A stretch of DNA of 5,441 bases, from the NCBI GenBank assembly GCA_945902255.1, contig CAMDMO010000104.1:1-5441 (forward strand), given 5' to 3'. Positions 5,217 to 5,441 of the stretch are shown here, in pieces; the first letter of the stretch is position 1; each line of letters begins with the position of its first letter. This stretch comes from Rickettsia typhi (GTDB lineage Bacteria > Pseudomonadota > Alphaproteobacteria > Rickettsiales > UBA1997). The translations under genes were made by a program, and so were the position numbers. The notes below the pieces were generated by a model. It saw only the letters and a program-made list of their open reading frames with translations, ran no database searches and was not told the DNA's origin.

Positions 5217-5441
5217 ATGACAAAGATTGTTTTATTTCAACCAGATATTGCGGGTAATGTTGGCACAATAATGCGAACTTGCGCCTGCTTTGATGTTGAG
5301 CTGCACATTATTGAACCATGTGGCTTTCCATTTGATATTCAAAGGGTAAAAAAATCAGCACTAGATTATATTAATCATATAAAAATTTTTCGTTATGTTT
5401 CTTTTGAGGATTTTTTTCAAAAAGAAATTATAGAAAAAAAT
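5217..5441 (+). CDS. trmL: tRNA (cytidine(34)-2'-O)-methyltransferase, N-terminal part
   Basis: The ATG at 5217 opens 75 codons that run to the window edge without a stop. The sequence begins MTKIVLFQPDIAGNVGTIMR, followed by TCACF (21-25) and LHIIEPCGFPFD (29-40), then KKSALDYI (45-52). This is the standard start of TrmL/SpoU-class SPOUT methyltransferases, including the N-x-G-x-I-x-R-T motif at N14-R20 that places the catalytic arginine. TrmL methylates the 2'-oxygen of the wobble nucleotide in leucine tRNAs using S-adenosylmethionine. About half of the usual 150-160 residues are visible; the C-terminal knot with the SAM-binding loops lies outside. No Shine-Dalgarno is evident in the A-rich leader. 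Related SPOUT enzymes such as TrmJ or TrmH look different at the N-terminus, so TrmL is favoured. Confidence 0.92.
   Translation, partial: MTKIVLFQPDIAGNVGTIMRTCACFDVELHIIEPCGFPFDIQRVKKSALDYINHIKIFRYVSFEDFFQKEIIEKN

Overview
The window is AT-rich (roughly 30% GC by eye) and gene-dense. It looks like part of an alphaproteobacterial chromosome, most likely Rickettsiales or a similar reduced, host-associated lineage. The evidence is an adrenodoxin-type ISC ferredoxin that closely resembles the rickettsial type, a DUF2125-like envelope protein, strong A/T codon bias and very short gene spacing. The lineage is inferred from protein resemblance recalled from memory, not from a search.

Six genes lie head to tail on the minus strand. 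In transcription order they are: ferredoxin (5111-4770), a DUF2125-like membrane-anchored protein with a long Ala/Pro/Val-rich insert (4757-3207), prmC (3206-2334), a 198-bp gap filled with repeats, panC (2135-1296), a membrane-anchored coiled-coil protein with a weak RmuC/PD-(D/E)XK-like C-terminal half (1276-227), and a two-motif CDGSH iron-sulfur protein that runs off the left edge (227-1). Except at the repeat-filled gap, spacing is 19 bp or less. prmC follows its neighbour's stop codon with no gap, and the CDGSH start overlaps the preceding stop by one base (TAATG). At the right edge trmL is divergent on the plus strand (5217 to beyond 5441). A 105-bp AT-rich gap lies between it and the ferredoxin and probably carries back-to-back promoters.

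The functions are mostly housekeeping: Fe-S electron transfer (ferredoxin, CDGSH), release-factor methylation (PrmC), the last step of pantothenate synthesis (PanC), tRNA wobble methylation (TrmL), and two poorly characterised membrane-anchored proteins. No single pathway links them, so the cluster reads as a compact cotranscribed block rather than a dedicated system.

The most unusual part is the prmC-panC gap (2136-2333). It holds three copies of a 13-bp near-perfect palindrome, GGGGTCAGACCCC, each inside A-run/T-run arms; two share one orientation and one is flipped. Between the second and third copies sits a 77-bp ungapped, degenerate copy (65/77 identical by hand alignment) of the part of panC that encodes the ATP-binding HxGH segment. 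It lies in the same orientation as panC, just upstream of it. The copy has lost the HxGH motif and gained a stop codon, and some of its changes create a new 8-bp stem with flanking sequence. It looks like a composite palindromic repeat element carrying a captured gene fragment, placed where it would form a chain of hairpins in the panC leader.
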